Source of the DNA: a virus
DNA length: 62,642 nucleotides
Virus record (IMG/VR): IMGVR_UViG_3300046007_010469
Location: 1-62,642 of that record
Strand: one strand, 5' to 3'
Below the pieces are notes generated by a model. That model was not told the origin of the DNA. It saw nothing but the letters and a program-made list of their open reading frames with translations, and searched no databases. The translations under genes were made by a program, and so were the position numbers. Below are positions 21,162 to 28,670 of this stretch, piece after piece; the stretch's first letter is position 1; the number at the start of each line of letters is the position of its first letter.

Positions 21162-22169
21162 TTAGTTACCTGAGATGACTTGAAGTTGTACGTCAGCGCG
21201 CATTTCATCACTGAGAGCTACGAGACCACGCTCAGAAAGGTATCCGTCTTTTGAGAGCGCAGCATCACTCATATACTCTTCAATGAACTCTTGCAGACCG
21301 GGAATAACTCCACGATGTGCGTTCTTGACGTAGAAGTAGAGCGGGCGAGAGATAGGATACGACCCATCACCGATGCTATCAAGGCTAGGCTCTACACCGT
21401 CGATGTTAACACCCTTGAGCTTGTCAAGGTTTTCATAGAGAAATGAGTAGCCAAAGATTCCCAGAGCGTTGACATCTGCTTCGAGACGCTGAACGATAAG
21501 ATTGTCATTCTCGCCGGCTTCAACAAACGCACCGTCCTGTCTCATGCCCGAACAGTTCTCAGCAATCCAGTCCTTATCAAATTTGCCTTCTACAACATGC
21601 GGCAACTTAGCACAACCGGCATGCATTGCAAGTTCTACAAAGGCGTCACGTGTTCCTGAAGTAGGAGGCGGACCATAAACTAAAATAGGATTTGCAGGCA
21701 AAGCTGCATTAATCTCGTTCCAAGTTTTATATGGATTTGCAACCCACTCTCCGTTTACCGGAACTTGTGCTGCCAGTGCAAGATAAACTTCTTCAAGTGT
21801 AAGATCCCAGTTAAAGTCGTTTGCTCTAGAACCACTAATTGACAGTCCGTCATATCCAATCAGCGCTTCTGAAATATCAGTTACACCGTTTTGTGTGCAG
21901 AGTTCGGTTTCTGAACTTTTGATTGCTCTGCTGGCTCCGGTAAGATCAGGGGTATCTTGGCCAATGCCTTTGCAAAACTCTTTAAAACCACCGCCAGTTC
22001 CAGTGGACTCGACGATAGGGGCTGTATATCCAAGATTAGAGAAGTTTTCTGCTACGGCTTGGGTATAAGGAAATACGGTGCTAGATCCAACGATACGAAT
22101 CTGGTCTCTAGCGTATGCAGTGCCGGCAATCATGATTGAGGCAGCTGTAAGGGCTACTAGTGTTTTCAT
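21162..22169 (-). CDS. pstS: Periplasmic phosphate-binding protein PstS
   Basis: 335 residues. Signal peptide MKTLVALTAASIMIAGTAYA. Phosphate-site segments: IVGSSTVFPYTQAVAENF (residues ~25-42), ESTGTGGGFKEFCKG (~54-68), ASRAIKSSE (~79-87) and PTSGTRDAFVEL (~168-179), with YPISRPLYFYVKN near the C-terminus. This is a full-length solute-binding protein of the PstSCAB importer; no PstC/A/B gene is present, so it must work with the host's permease. Phage pstS genes are known from marine cyanophages. A Pho-box-like operator lies ahead of the promoter. Confidence 0.95.
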   Translation of the reverse strand: MKTLVALTAASIMIAGTAYARDQIRIVGSSTVFPYTQAVAENFSNLGYTAPIVESTGTGGGFKEFCKGIGQDTPDLTGASRAIKSSETELCTQNGVTDISEALIGYDGLSISGSRANDFNWDLTLEEVYLALAAQVPVNGEWVANPYKTWNEINAALPANPILVYGPPPTSGTRDAFVELAMHAGCAKLPHVVEGKFDKDWIAENCSGMRQDGAFVEAGENDNLIVQRLEADVNALGIFGYSFLYENLDKLKGVNIDGVEPSLDSIGDGSYPISRPLYFYVKNAHRGVIPGLQEFIEEYMSDAALSKDGYLSERGLVALSDEMRADVQLQVISGN

Positions 22170-22208
22170 AAATCTCTCCTATAGGTTATCGCATCTCTGC
22201 GTATATTC

Positions 22209-22242
22209 ACTATAACAGAAATTTGTAACAGTTTTGTAACTA
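22209..22242 (-). promoter_or_regulatory. Pho-box-like operator and -10 of pstS
   Basis: On the minus strand TAGTTAC-AAAA-CTGTTAC (22242-22225) matches the 7-4-7 layout of the PhoB box (CTGTCAT-N4-CTGTCAT); a third CTGTTAT follows. TATAGT (22214-22209) begins 10 bp downstream, the usual distance in PhoB-activated promoters, and no good -35 hexamer is present. Confidence 0.65.
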
Positions 22243-22272
22243 TTTTGTGTCGGAGGGCAATTATTTTTTAAT

Positions 22273-23268
22273 TTATTTTACCGGTACCAGAGCGTCTCGA
22301 AAAATATCCCAGGCTCGTTCCCAACTCCAGCGTAGACTACTTTGATATACACAAGTTCTATCTAGTAAGAGTGCTTGCTGCACTGCAAGGTCTAAAAATT
22401 CGTGCAGTACTCCTGTCACTCCATCATCTACTACATCTAGAGGTCCTTGTACGGGATAGGCTGCTACTGGAGTGCCACAGGCCATTGCTTCAATCATAAC
22501 CAACCCAAAGGTATCCCAACGACTTGGAAATACAAACACGTCTGCTTGTTGGTAGTAATATGCTAGTTCTGCTCCACGCTTTGCTCCGACAAAGTCAACA
22601 TTTGAGTACTTCTGTTTGTACTCTGCAAGCTTTGGTCCCTCTCCTACCATAATTTTCTTAGTACCTGGGCAGTCTAAGTTAAAAAATGCCTCGAGGTTCT
22701 TCTCTGCGCTCACTCGGCTAACACATAGGAGAACTGTTTTGCTGTTGCCATTTCTAACTGCCGGCTTAAAGAGACTACGGTCTACTCCTCGAGTCCATGA
22801 AACTACGTTATCCTTAAATCCGTGGTTACGTAACTCTGTTACCATGCTGTCAGTTGTAGTTAGTACTCTATTTGAATTTGAGTGAAACCAACGTATGAGA
22901 GGCCAGGTAATAGTTTCTGGTACTCCGAATAGCGCTTTTAACCCTTCAGGAAACTTAGTGTGGTAAGCAGTATTGTAACGATACCCACGTACTGTAAAAT
23001 ACCTTCGAGCAAACAGACCAAGAGGACCTTCTGTGGCGATGTGTATATAATCCGGAGCAATCGCCTCGATCTCCGCCCCCATCCCTGCGGGATAGGCAAG
23101 TTTGACTTCGTTATAGCGAGGGCAATCAACATAGCGGTACCGCCCGGGGTGAATATAACTAACGTTATAACCATCACGAGCCGCATACGGTTCAATATTT
23201 TTGTAGGTAGTGACAACACCGTTAATCTGCGTCGGAAGATTGTCCGTGACTATCAGTATCTGTTTCAT
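22273..23268 (-). CDS. agt: GT4 glycosyltransferase, Agt/SqdX-like (lipid glycosylation)
   Basis: 331 residues. N-terminal Rossmann start ILIVTDNLPTQINGVVTTYK, acceptor-side region YHTKFPEGLKALF, and the donor-site signature PSRWDTFGLVMIEAMACGTP (residues ~249-268, E-x7-E region). The pattern matches the GT4 branch with alpha-mannosyltransferases, SqdX and the diacylglycerol glycosyltransferase Agt. The gene overlaps plcP by 47 nt, the same pairing that performs phosphorus-free lipid remodelling in marine alphaproteobacteria. Capsule or LPS glycosylation is the alternative. Confidence 0.85.
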   Translation of the reverse strand: MKQILIVTDNLPTQINGVVTTYKNIEPYAARDGYNVSYIHPGRYRYVDCPRYNEVKLAYPAGMGAEIEAIAPDYIHIATEGPLGLFARRYFTVRGYRYNTAYHTKFPEGLKALFGVPETITWPLIRWFHSNSNRVLTTTDSMVTELRNHGFKDNVVSWTRGVDRSLFKPAVRNGNSKTVLLCVSRVSAEKNLEAFFNLDCPGTKKIMVGEGPKLAEYKQKYSNVDFVGAKRGAELAYYYQQADVFVFPSRWDTFGLVMIEAMACGTPVAAYPVQGPLDVVDDGVTGVLHEFLDLAVQQALLLDRTCVYQSSLRWSWERAWDIFRDALVPVK

Positions 23269-23992
23269 AATAAACTAATTCCCACCTTCCATCTAAATGT
23301 TCTAAGAGTGCGGTACGACTCTCTACCCAATCGCCGTCGTTCATATAGCTTACATCATTGATGCGCTTAATCTCTGCTCGATGAATATGCCCACATATAA
23401 CTCCGTTATACCCCTCACTCTTACAGTACTGTGCTAGGTGTTGCTCATACGAACTAATATACTGCAGAGCCTGTTTAGCATTCTGTTTTAAGTAGTTACT
23501 TAAACTCCAATATTCAAGTTTTAGCAGTTTACGCAGTGAATTTAACTGTAGGTTTAGCCAGATAGAAAAATTATACAGAGAGTCGCCAACGTGCATTAAC
23601 CACTTATGGTCAATCATTAGAGAGTCAAAAAAATCGCCATGTATGACTAGATAACGGTTACCGTCTAACCCTACATAGTCATAGCGGTCTAGCAGTTTGA
23701 TATTACCGAGTTCGAGTTCAAAGGGCAAAAACTTCCGTAGAGCTTCATCATGATTACCAAGTATGTAGTAGACTGCTGTACCACGTTTTGCCGCAGTTAG
23801 AATACGTCTAACTACGTTAGAATGCGATTGAGGCCAGTACCAACGTTGTTTCAGTCTCCAACCGTCAACAATATCTCCCACTAGGAATAAGTTGTCACAG
23901 GTGTATGTTTTTAAAAAAGCGCAGAGAGCGTCTGCGCTGCAACCTCGAGTACCGAGGTGAACATCTGAAATAAAGATACTCTTAACTTTCAC
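23222..23992 (-). CDS. plcP: PlcP-like metallophosphoesterase (phospholipase C type)
   Basis: 256 residues from the GTG at 23992; a longer frame reaches 24079 but overlaps another gene and lacks family similarity. Motifs: SDVHLGTRGC (residues 9-18), GDIVDGWR (39-46), YILGNHDE, VIHGDFFD, VICGHIHRAE and NDGDWVES, the full metal-binding set. It matches the UDP-2,3-diacylglucosamine-hydrolase-like family that includes PlcP, which cleaves phosphatidylethanolamine and -glycerol to diacylglycerol during phosphate starvation. LpxH is the alternative, but WRLKQRWYWPQSH and the agt neighbour favour PlcP. Confidence 0.85.
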   Translation of the reverse strand: MKVKSIFISDVHLGTRGCSADALCAFLKTYTCDNLFLVGDIVDGWRLKQRWYWPQSHSNVVRRILTAAKRGTAVYYILGNHDEALRKFLPFELELGNIKLLDRYDYVGLDGNRYLVIHGDFFDSLMIDHKWLMHVGDSLYNFSIWLNLQLNSLRKLLKLEYWSLSNYLKQNAKQALQYISSYEQHLAQYCKSEGYNGVICGHIHRAEIKRINDVSYMNDGDWVESRTALLEHLDGRWELVYYETDTDSHGQSSDAD

Positions 23993-24116
23993 GAGGCGGT
24001 TTCTCTTTTTGCTCTCGAACACGCTTATCTTTTTGCTCACACAAACAGTGGTCGCAAAAGGCAGAACCGTATTCCGCACAGCGCTTGCAAGGTGGGCGTT
24101 CTTTTTCTACTGACAT
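23982..24116 (-). CDS. 44-residue zinc-finger-like protein
   Basis: MSVEKERPPCKRCAEYGSAF then CDHCLCEQKDKRV: two CxxC pairs plus one more Cys. The stop overlaps the plcP GTG by about 11 nt, so the two are probably coupled. Unknown function. Confidence 0.55.
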   Translation of the reverse strand: MSVEKERPPCKRCAEYGSAFCDHCLCEQKDKRVREQKEKPPRES

Positions 24117-24202
24117 AAATCTTCATACCGAGTAGTATACACTCTGTGAGTGCTAAGGTCTTTATGAGTTTTTTTAAATAGCGCTTCTAACAGTGTTTTC
24201 AT
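24107..24202 (-). CDS. 31-residue protein
   Basis: MKTLLEALFKKTHKDLSTHR then VYTTRYEDLCQ. AGAGGAATAAA is a good ribosome site directly after the tmRNA. Overlaps the next start by 10 nt. Unknown function. Confidence 0.45.
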   Translation of the reverse strand: MKTLLEALFKKTHKDLSTHRVYTTRYEDLCQ

Positions 24203-24214
24203 TTTATTCCTCTA

Positions 24215-24505
24215 AGTGCCCCACTTCTGTTGCTAGGCAGGGGCCTCCCCCTTACATTAGGCTGCTAGAGCCTGTGCAGAAGGTGCAAAGTTATCGTTTG
24301 CAGTTGTTGGTTTCTTGCGGTTACAGTCGCTTGCGCACTGGCTCCTAGTTTCCTTTTTCACACCTGTCGATCCCATTTCGGCCCCATCAAAGATACACTG
24401 TCATTACCACCATGCTCCCCCGCTTTACAGGGGCTATGTCTGTTCAGTTTATCTATGGTGGAGCCGTCGGCTTCGAAGCCGAGTCCAGCCTGTGTCTGAT
24501 TTACG
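24215..24505 (-). ncRNA. ssrA: Permuted two-piece tmRNA (tag ANDNFAPSAQALAA)
   Basis: Read 5'->3' on the minus strand, the acceptor piece comes first and ends CTCGGCTTCGAAGCCGACGG followed by CTCCACCA (about 24490-24455), with a T-arm and encoded CCA. The coding piece starts GGGGCCGAAATGGGATCGAC (24385 down). GGGGCCG pairs with CGGCTCC to rebuild the tRNA-like acceptor stem with one G-U pair. The tag frame runs 24301-24257: ANDNFAPSAQALAA and TAA, ending in LAA like host degradation tags. The permuted order is the alphaproteobacterial type. Outer limits are approximate. Confidence 0.9.
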
Positions 24506-25154
24506 TCATCAGAGCTTGTACTTTTTCTTTTTGCAGTAATTCTGAGTGCATACCTTGATGTATTTCTCTGTGGCAATTAGCACACACGATTATACATTTG
24601 AGTAGCTCTTCCATTAAAATATGTTTTTCTGAGTGCCTCAAGTCAGATATTTTATACTCTTTTTTATCGGGGTCAAGATGATGAAAATCTAGTGCTGCTT
24701 TACATCTATCATACCCGCATATTTTACAAGAATAGTAACCCAATATTTTTAAAACAATCTCATATTTTTTAGTAGCTTCATTAGTAGCTATGCACTGGCG
24801 ACAATGTGCTCTGTAAAGTCTTTTTCCGTTACGGCTATGACCCGCGGTATAAAAACTGTCAAGAGGGAGTTCTTTTTTACAAGTGTTGCAGGTTTTTAAA
24901 GTATCAACCTCTACACCTAATATAGTTTTACGATACTGTTTCATAAAGTACGTGTTAAACGACGTAGCCACCGACTTATCAGACGGTTTTCCAAATATAG
25001 CTATAAGACCTCTACTAACTGCTTTACTGTCAATTTTATCTATTAAATAAGTACTAGGAGAGACATCTGTTTGTAGCACTGCTTCTAATACTAATTCATA
25101 ATTTTTTACATCTTTACGTTTAACTTTAGATAGCACAAATTCTTCATATGTCAT
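24501..25154 (-). CDS. HNH endonuclease with zinc ribbon, upstream of tmRNA
   Basis: 217 residues. A zinc-ribbon (CNTCKKELP...YRAHCRQC, about 88-121) precedes the HNH core CKICGYDRCKAALDFHHLDP ... CANCHREIH (about 143-199). Its stop is at the 5' edge of the tmRNA acceptor piece, so the nuclease gene seems to have inserted between the tmRNA and its promoter. Typical free-standing homing endonuclease; codons are AT-richer than those of neighbours. Confidence 0.85.
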   Translation of the reverse strand: MTYEEFVLSKVKRKDVKNYELVLEAVLQTDVSPSTYLIDKIDSKAVSRGLIAIFGKPSDKSVATSFNTYFMKQYRKTILGVEVDTLKTCNTCKKELPLDSFYTAGHSRNGKRLYRAHCRQCIATNEATKKYEIVLKILGYYSCKICGYDRCKAALDFHHLDPDKKEYKISDLRHSEKHILMEELLKCIIVCANCHREIHQGMHSELLQKEKVQALMT

Positions 25155-25171
25155 GGTATTTTTCTTAATAT

Positions 25172-25200
25172 ATTATGACACTTAGACCCCTAAAAGTCAA
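25172..25200 (-). promoter_or_regulatory. Promoter TTGACT-N17-CATAAT
   Basis: -35 25200-25195, -10 25177-25172. Reads into the HNH gene and, without an evident terminator, the tmRNA and plcP-agt. Confidence 0.6.
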
Positions 25201-25207
25201 GCTTTTT

Positions 25208-25390
25208 TTACATATAAGTTCGGAGATCCACTAGAGATATTTCAAAGCGCGGGCGAACGTCAATATTCAATCCGTATACGCCAACCCAGAGAGAGAACCA
25301 TAGCACAGAGTGGTATGACGCTTTTTCTCCAAGGTGCCCTACAGAGATAAATCCTTTGAGATACTCTGTAACATTAATTTCATCTTCCAT
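25208..25390 (-). CDS. Small protein, unknown function
   Basis: 60 residues, hydrophobic centre (SVLWFSLWVGVYGLNIDV). Overlaps the upstream AbrB-like gene by 11 nt. Last gene of the pckA operon. Confidence 0.5.
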   Translation of the reverse strand: MEDEINVTEYLKGFISVGHLGEKASYHSVLWFSLWVGVYGLNIDVRPRFEISLVDLRTYM

Positions 25391-25562
25391 CTTTATTCCT
25401 TACTGCACGCAATACAACTTCGTTGTTTCTCAGTTCGATCTCAATTTGCGAACCTTCCTCTAGTCCGAGTGCTTCCACAATCTCTGGCGGGATGCTCATT
25501 AGCACGTTATCATCATTGTACGGGTCGTCGAAAAAGATCTCGTCATAGGAGTAGGTTTTCAC
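25380..25562 (-). CDS. AbrB/MazE-like (SpoVT-AbrB) protein
   Basis: 60 residues. After an acidic start, VLMSIPPEIVEALGLEEGSQ with IEIELRNNEVVLRAV is the swapped-hairpin AbrB fold (about residues 20-55), as in MazE-type antitoxins and AbrB regulators. No toxin gene is adjacent, so a transcription-regulator role is at least as likely. Overlaps the upstream stop by 1 nt. Confidence 0.75.
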   Translation of the reverse strand: MKTYSYDEIFFDDPYNDDNVLMSIPPEIVEALGLEEGSQIEIELRNNEVVLRAVRNKDGR

Positions 25563-25744
25563 TAGACGCTCCTGTTAATTGTCACAATCTCGTGCTCTTC
25601 AATCGTTGTTATCACATGTCCGTAGTCACTCTCAAAGCTATGCTCTAATTCATCAATCATTTGATCGAGTTCATCAGGGTCGAGCCGATCTTCGGTTTCA
25701 AGCTTTAAGATGACGGTCATTGCGACTGTATGTTTATAACTCAT
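25562..25744 (-). CDS. Small acidic protein, unknown function
   Basis: 60 residues: a strand (HTVAMTVILKLE), an acidic helix (LDPDELDQMIDELEHSF) and a C-terminal strand (VITTIEEHEIVTINR), a compact beta-alpha-beta pattern seen in small T4-like phage proteins. Overlaps the pckA stop by 4 nt. Confidence 0.55.
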   Translation of the reverse strand: MSYKHTVAMTVILKLETEDRLDPDELDQMIDELEHSFESDYGHVITTIEEHEIVTINRSV

Positions 25745-26991
25745 TGTAATGTTCTCCTATGTTCTTCTAGTTCTTTCAGCAGCGTGCCGAGTCTCCAATT
25801 TTCGCTCATGTCTACAGGCTCTAGTGTAAAAAACTCACTAGAGATAGCGTGCTTGATGCAGTTCCGGGTGAATGCCAGAGGATATCGAACGCCTGAAGCA
25901 TTCATGCCCGTGTTGACTAAGTAGACATTACAACGGTGCTGCTGTATTCGGTTCATCAGCAGGTTGCTATACTCGTGAATAGGACGCGGCATAAACGGCG
26001 AGCCATAGCACGGTGAGAACACCTTTTTGACTTCGCGCAATCCAGCTTCTGTGCCCGGCATTAGGCTGGTATAGCCGGTCTCGAACAGCAAGCGGATAGT
26101 CTCACCGCGCACCTGACTAATCGGAGGAAGGATGCCCTCTGCATCCATTGCAAGAAAGAAGATGTTGTGAGGGCTTTTAAAGGCAAATGGTGTGTGCGCA
26201 TACGCGTTTTCGACCATCTTCAGCGGATAGCTCAATCGAGCATTTGCCTCGTCGGGATTTTCAACTACAAGACAACCTTCGCTCCTAGCCAGTTCGACAG
26301 CATTGAAGATAGTCGGATGCGTCTCAGGTGACAGCCCCTCGCTCTTGGCATAGCAACCGGACTCGACCATATGTATTCCATTGTCGCTCCAGTACACCTC
26401 GTCGTCGCTAATCAATTGAAAATCTGGGTCAGAGCTCAGAGTCGTCTTACCAGTTCCACTAAGACCGAACATCAGGTTGTTCTGTCCGTTATAGGTAAAC
26501 GCACTACAGTGCATTGGTAAAGTGTTACGACGAGGCAGTTCGAAACCGAGGATGCCGAACACGCCCTTCTTGATTTCACCTAAGTAGGTTGTACCAGCAA
26601 TCAGCATCTCTCGAGCATCAAGATGAACGTAGATGCGTGGATGAGGAACTTCAACCTTCACACTATGAATGATTACCCAGTCTACCTGGTCGAAAGGAGC
26701 TGGGTAATCATAAGAAAGAACACTAAACATATTACGAACAAACTGAGCATGAACGTCGCTGTCTGTCAATACTAGAAAAAGGATTCCACCGCTGTAGAAA
26801 TATAGACGATGCGGGTATGCGTCTGAAATAGGAATACCCATCTTTAGACGGAGAGCAGTAAACTGCCCTTCTGTGCCGACCTTACAGTACTGCGGTCGAT
26901 GAGTACAGAGCTCTCGCGTCGCCTCTCCAAAGAAGACTTTGTGTTCTGGACTACGACCAGAGGGAACGGTTGTTATGTTATAGTTAGGCAT
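25741..26991 (-). CDS. pckA: ATP-type phosphoenolpyruvate carboxykinase homologue
   Basis: 416 residues from the ATG at 26991 (AAGGAAC upstream). Signatures: GTTYLGEIKKGVF (metal/PEP Lys, ~133-145), LPMHCSA (~158-164, metal His), P-loop FGLSGTGKTTLSSDP (~175-189), kinase-2 SDDE (~195-198), ARLSYPL and YGSPFMPRP. Chemistry: oxaloacetate + ATP to PEP + CO2 + ADP. Cellular enzymes are about 530 residues; this one lacks roughly 100, mainly N-terminal, while keeping the active-site motifs. Located in an operon of small phage genes. Confidence 0.85.
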   Translation of the reverse strand: MPNYNITTVPSGRSPEHKVFFGEATRELCTHRPQYCKVGTEGQFTALRLKMGIPISDAYPHRLYFYSGGILFLVLTDSDVHAQFVRNMFSVLSYDYPAPFDQVDWVIIHSVKVEVPHPRIYVHLDAREMLIAGTTYLGEIKKGVFGILGFELPRRNTLPMHCSAFTYNGQNNLMFGLSGTGKTTLSSDPDFQLISDDEVYWSDNGIHMVESGCYAKSEGLSPETHPTIFNAVELARSEGCLVVENPDEANARLSYPLKMVENAYAHTPFAFKSPHNIFFLAMDAEGILPPISQVRGETIRLLFETGYTSLMPGTEAGLREVKKVFSPCYGSPFMPRPIHEYSNLLMNRIQQHRCNVYLVNTGMNASGVRYPLAFTRNCIKHAISSEFFTLEPVDMSENWRLGTLLKELEEHRRTLQ

Positions 26992-27211
26992 TGCGATGTT
27001 CCTTCGCACGCTGTTCTAGCAGCGCAATAATTTCTTGTGCAAGAGTCCAGTTCGGAACTCCGCAGTATTCAGGAACCTTATAGCGATCTAGTGTCACTAT
27101 AAGGTCCTGTAGTAGTTGGTGACGACTACGCACGATTGTCTTGCCAACTATCGAGATACCGAATCTTTTGTTCTGTGGTCCAGCCTCGAAGATAGGAGTT
27201 ATCTTCATCAA
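26984..27211 (-). CDS. Small protein, unknown function
   Basis: 75 residues (MMKITPIFEAGPQNKRFGIS...). Its 5' end overlaps the upstream gene by 86 nt, unusual even here, so the true start may be further in. C-terminal helix (LAQEIIALLEQRAKEHRNA). Overlaps the pckA start by 8 nt. Confidence 0.45.
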   Translation of the reverse strand: MMKITPIFEAGPQNKRFGISIVGKTIVRSRHQLLQDLIVTLDRYKVPEYCGVPNWTLAQEIIALLEQRAKEHRNA

Positions 27212-27437
27212 AGAGTTGCAGGGTCTCTTCTTGTGTCATAATCCTAGAGTCTATAATTTGCTCTCCAAGGTGTTCTTGTGAGAGCTCTTTCACTTCCTCC
27301 ATTGTGACTTCGTCACGGGCCCACTCCAGCAGGTCAGAGTTAGTAGCCTCAACCTCTAAATTAAGACGCCGCAGTTCTTCCACTGGAATGCAATAGCGAT
27401 GCCGAAAAGTCTGAACAGTTGTAACGACTACATACAT
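27126..27437 (-). CDS. Conserved-looking phage protein, unknown function
   Basis: 103 residues: strand MYVVVTTVQTFRHRYCIPVE then acidic helices (LLEWARDEVTMEEVKELSQE). Carries GTGACTTCGTCAC (27304-27316), the complement of the island-edge dyad, inside the coding sequence. Adjacent to the phosphoesterase gene with no gap. Confidence 0.6.
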   Translation of the reverse strand: MYVVVTTVQTFRHRYCIPVEELRRLNLEVEATNSDLLEWARDEVTMEEVKELSQEHLGEQIIDSRIMTQEETLQLFDEDNSYLRGWTTEQKIRYLDSWQDNRA

Positions 27438-28082
27438 TTAAATCTCCAAATCTAGATAGTCAAGTTCGCCAATGCACTGAAAGAGAGTGGTTTCGGTCTG
27501 CAGTTGAGTAGTAAAATGCCAGTGCCCGAATATCCACTGCTGAGGCTGATGTGCCTCATAAAACTTATCCAGCCAATCAGCGGTGCGATTACGATACGTA
27601 GGACCGTGCAGCTTACCACTTTTCCAAAACATCTCATAGGAGATGCTGGCAGGGCAATCGTGCGTAATGAGAATGCGCGGCTTTGCAGACGTATAGGCGT
27701 CTAGCATAGCCTCGAATTGCTCATCACTGCACTCTTCGTCTGGCCACCAGTCATACATAGGAGTACGACGATACCAGCCGGGCGGCGCGTTTGGATTGTC
27801 AATACTCCACGCTCCACCAATGAACATGATGTCACCCTCAATCGTCCCGTCCGCAATATAGTTTGGGGCGGCACGACATGTCGCAGGATTGTCGTGGTTG
27901 CCGCGGATGAAACGGTGCTGCGGATGACGAGACTGCCATCCGAGAATATAGTCGTCTACTTCTTCACAGCCCGAGAAACCCAGACCATAGTCACCAATCT
28001 GGATACTCGGTCCGTCCCAGTCTTGCAGTAGAGCGCGGTAGGGAGTGTGAAGACCGTGAATATCACCAATCAAGCGTAGCAT
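27438..28082 (-). CDS. Calcineurin-like metallophosphoesterase
   Basis: 214 residues. Motifs: LIGDIHG (residues 4-10), QIGDYGLGF (~28-36), RGNHDNP (~60-66), LITHDCP (~136-142) and FGHWHF (~184-189), giving the two-metal phosphoesterase site. Different from the PlcP-like protein: it lacks the membrane-interaction region and looks like a soluble phage or Ser/Thr-phosphatase-type enzyme. Substrate unknown. Confidence 0.85.
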   Translation of the reverse strand: MLRLIGDIHGLHTPYRALLQDWDGPSIQIGDYGLGFSGCEEVDDYILGWQSRHPQHRFIRGNHDNPATCRAAPNYIADGTIEGDIMFIGGAWSIDNPNAPPGWYRRTPMYDWWPDEECSDEQFEAMLDAYTSAKPRILITHDCPASISYEMFWKSGKLHGPTYRNRTADWLDKFYEAHQPQQWIFGHWHFTTQLQTETTLFQCIGELDYLDLEI

Positions 28083-28212
28083 TTTGTGTACTCCAAAGGT
28101 TATAGTAGAGATATGCGTTAGCGCCGGCTAAGAAGGCTACAAGCAGGGAAGGAGATGCCAAAGCGACGGCTGCGATATGCGTAAGAAAAAGCGCTTGACA
28201 GACTATTTTCAT
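28063..28212 (-). CDS. 49-residue membrane protein
   Basis: MKIVCQALFLTHIAAVALAS then PSLLVAFLAGANAYLYYNLW: two short membrane helices. CAGGAGGTTCT is an excellent ribosome site. Overlaps both neighbours. Confidence 0.55.
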   Translation of the reverse strand: MKIVCQALFLTHIAAVALASPSLLVAFLAGANAYLYYNLWSTQNATLDW

Positions 28213-28319
28213 AGAACCTCCTGTAGGGTGAGTAAAAAGCGTTGCAGCAGTTCGATAAAGGCTGGCAGAATAGCGATAGTGGCGTAGAGACTTAGAATCC
28301 AGAAACCGAGACGTATCAT
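28209..28319 (-). CDS. 36-residue membrane peptide
   Basis: MIRLGFWILSLYATIAILPA then FIELLQRFLLTLQEVL. Starts by ATGA overlap with the upstream stop. Membrane helix plus amphipathic tail. Confidence 0.5.
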   Translation of the reverse strand: MIRLGFWILSLYATIAILPAFIELLQRFLLTLQEVL

Positions 28320-28618
28320 CTTTTTTTCAAGTAGCTCCGCACATCAAAGTTATAGTTGTCCAGTATTTGTTTGAACTCTTCTGAGTCCTCAAAACGTTCT
28401 GAATATCCAAGATAGCTTTCAACTGTTTCGAGTTGTTGAGGCTGCGGCGTCTTTTGCCGTTTTTTCTTCTTCTTTTTGTGCACTACAGGTTCTTCTTCTA
28501 CTTGGGCCTCTGCCCAATGGTAGACGCCACGAGTCACTGTTGACGTAAAGCTAAAGATAGCAATCGCCGGCAACAGAATAACAAAGACAAAAACGAAGAA
28601 TCCAAGTAGTATTTCCAT
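28316..28618 (-). CDS. Single-pass membrane protein
   Basis: 100 residues. Membrane helix 2-24 (EILLGFFVFVFVILLPAIAI), then a lysine-rich stretch (HKKKKKKRQK, ~47-56) and a polar acidic tail. First gene of the operon that includes pckA. Unknown role. Confidence 0.6.
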   Translation of the reverse strand: MEILLGFFVFVFVILLPAIAIFSFTSTVTRGVYHWAEAQVEEEPVVHKKKKKKRQKTPQPQQLETVESYLGYSERFEDSEEFKQILDNYNFDVRSYLKKR

Positions 28619-28626
28619 GACAACTC

Positions 28627-28655
28627 AACATAGCATAGTTTTAGCACTAGAGCAA
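28627..28655 (-). promoter_or_regulatory. Promoter TTGCTC-N17-TATGTT
   Basis: -35 28655-28650, -10 28632-28627; heads the operon from 28618 to 25208. Confidence 0.6.
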
Positions 28656-28670
28656 GAAAAAAATGAAAAA

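Noticed and set aside
25380-25562. Toxin-antitoxin pair based on the MazE/AbrB-like protein
   Set aside because: Neither neighbour resembles a MazF, VapC or other toxin.
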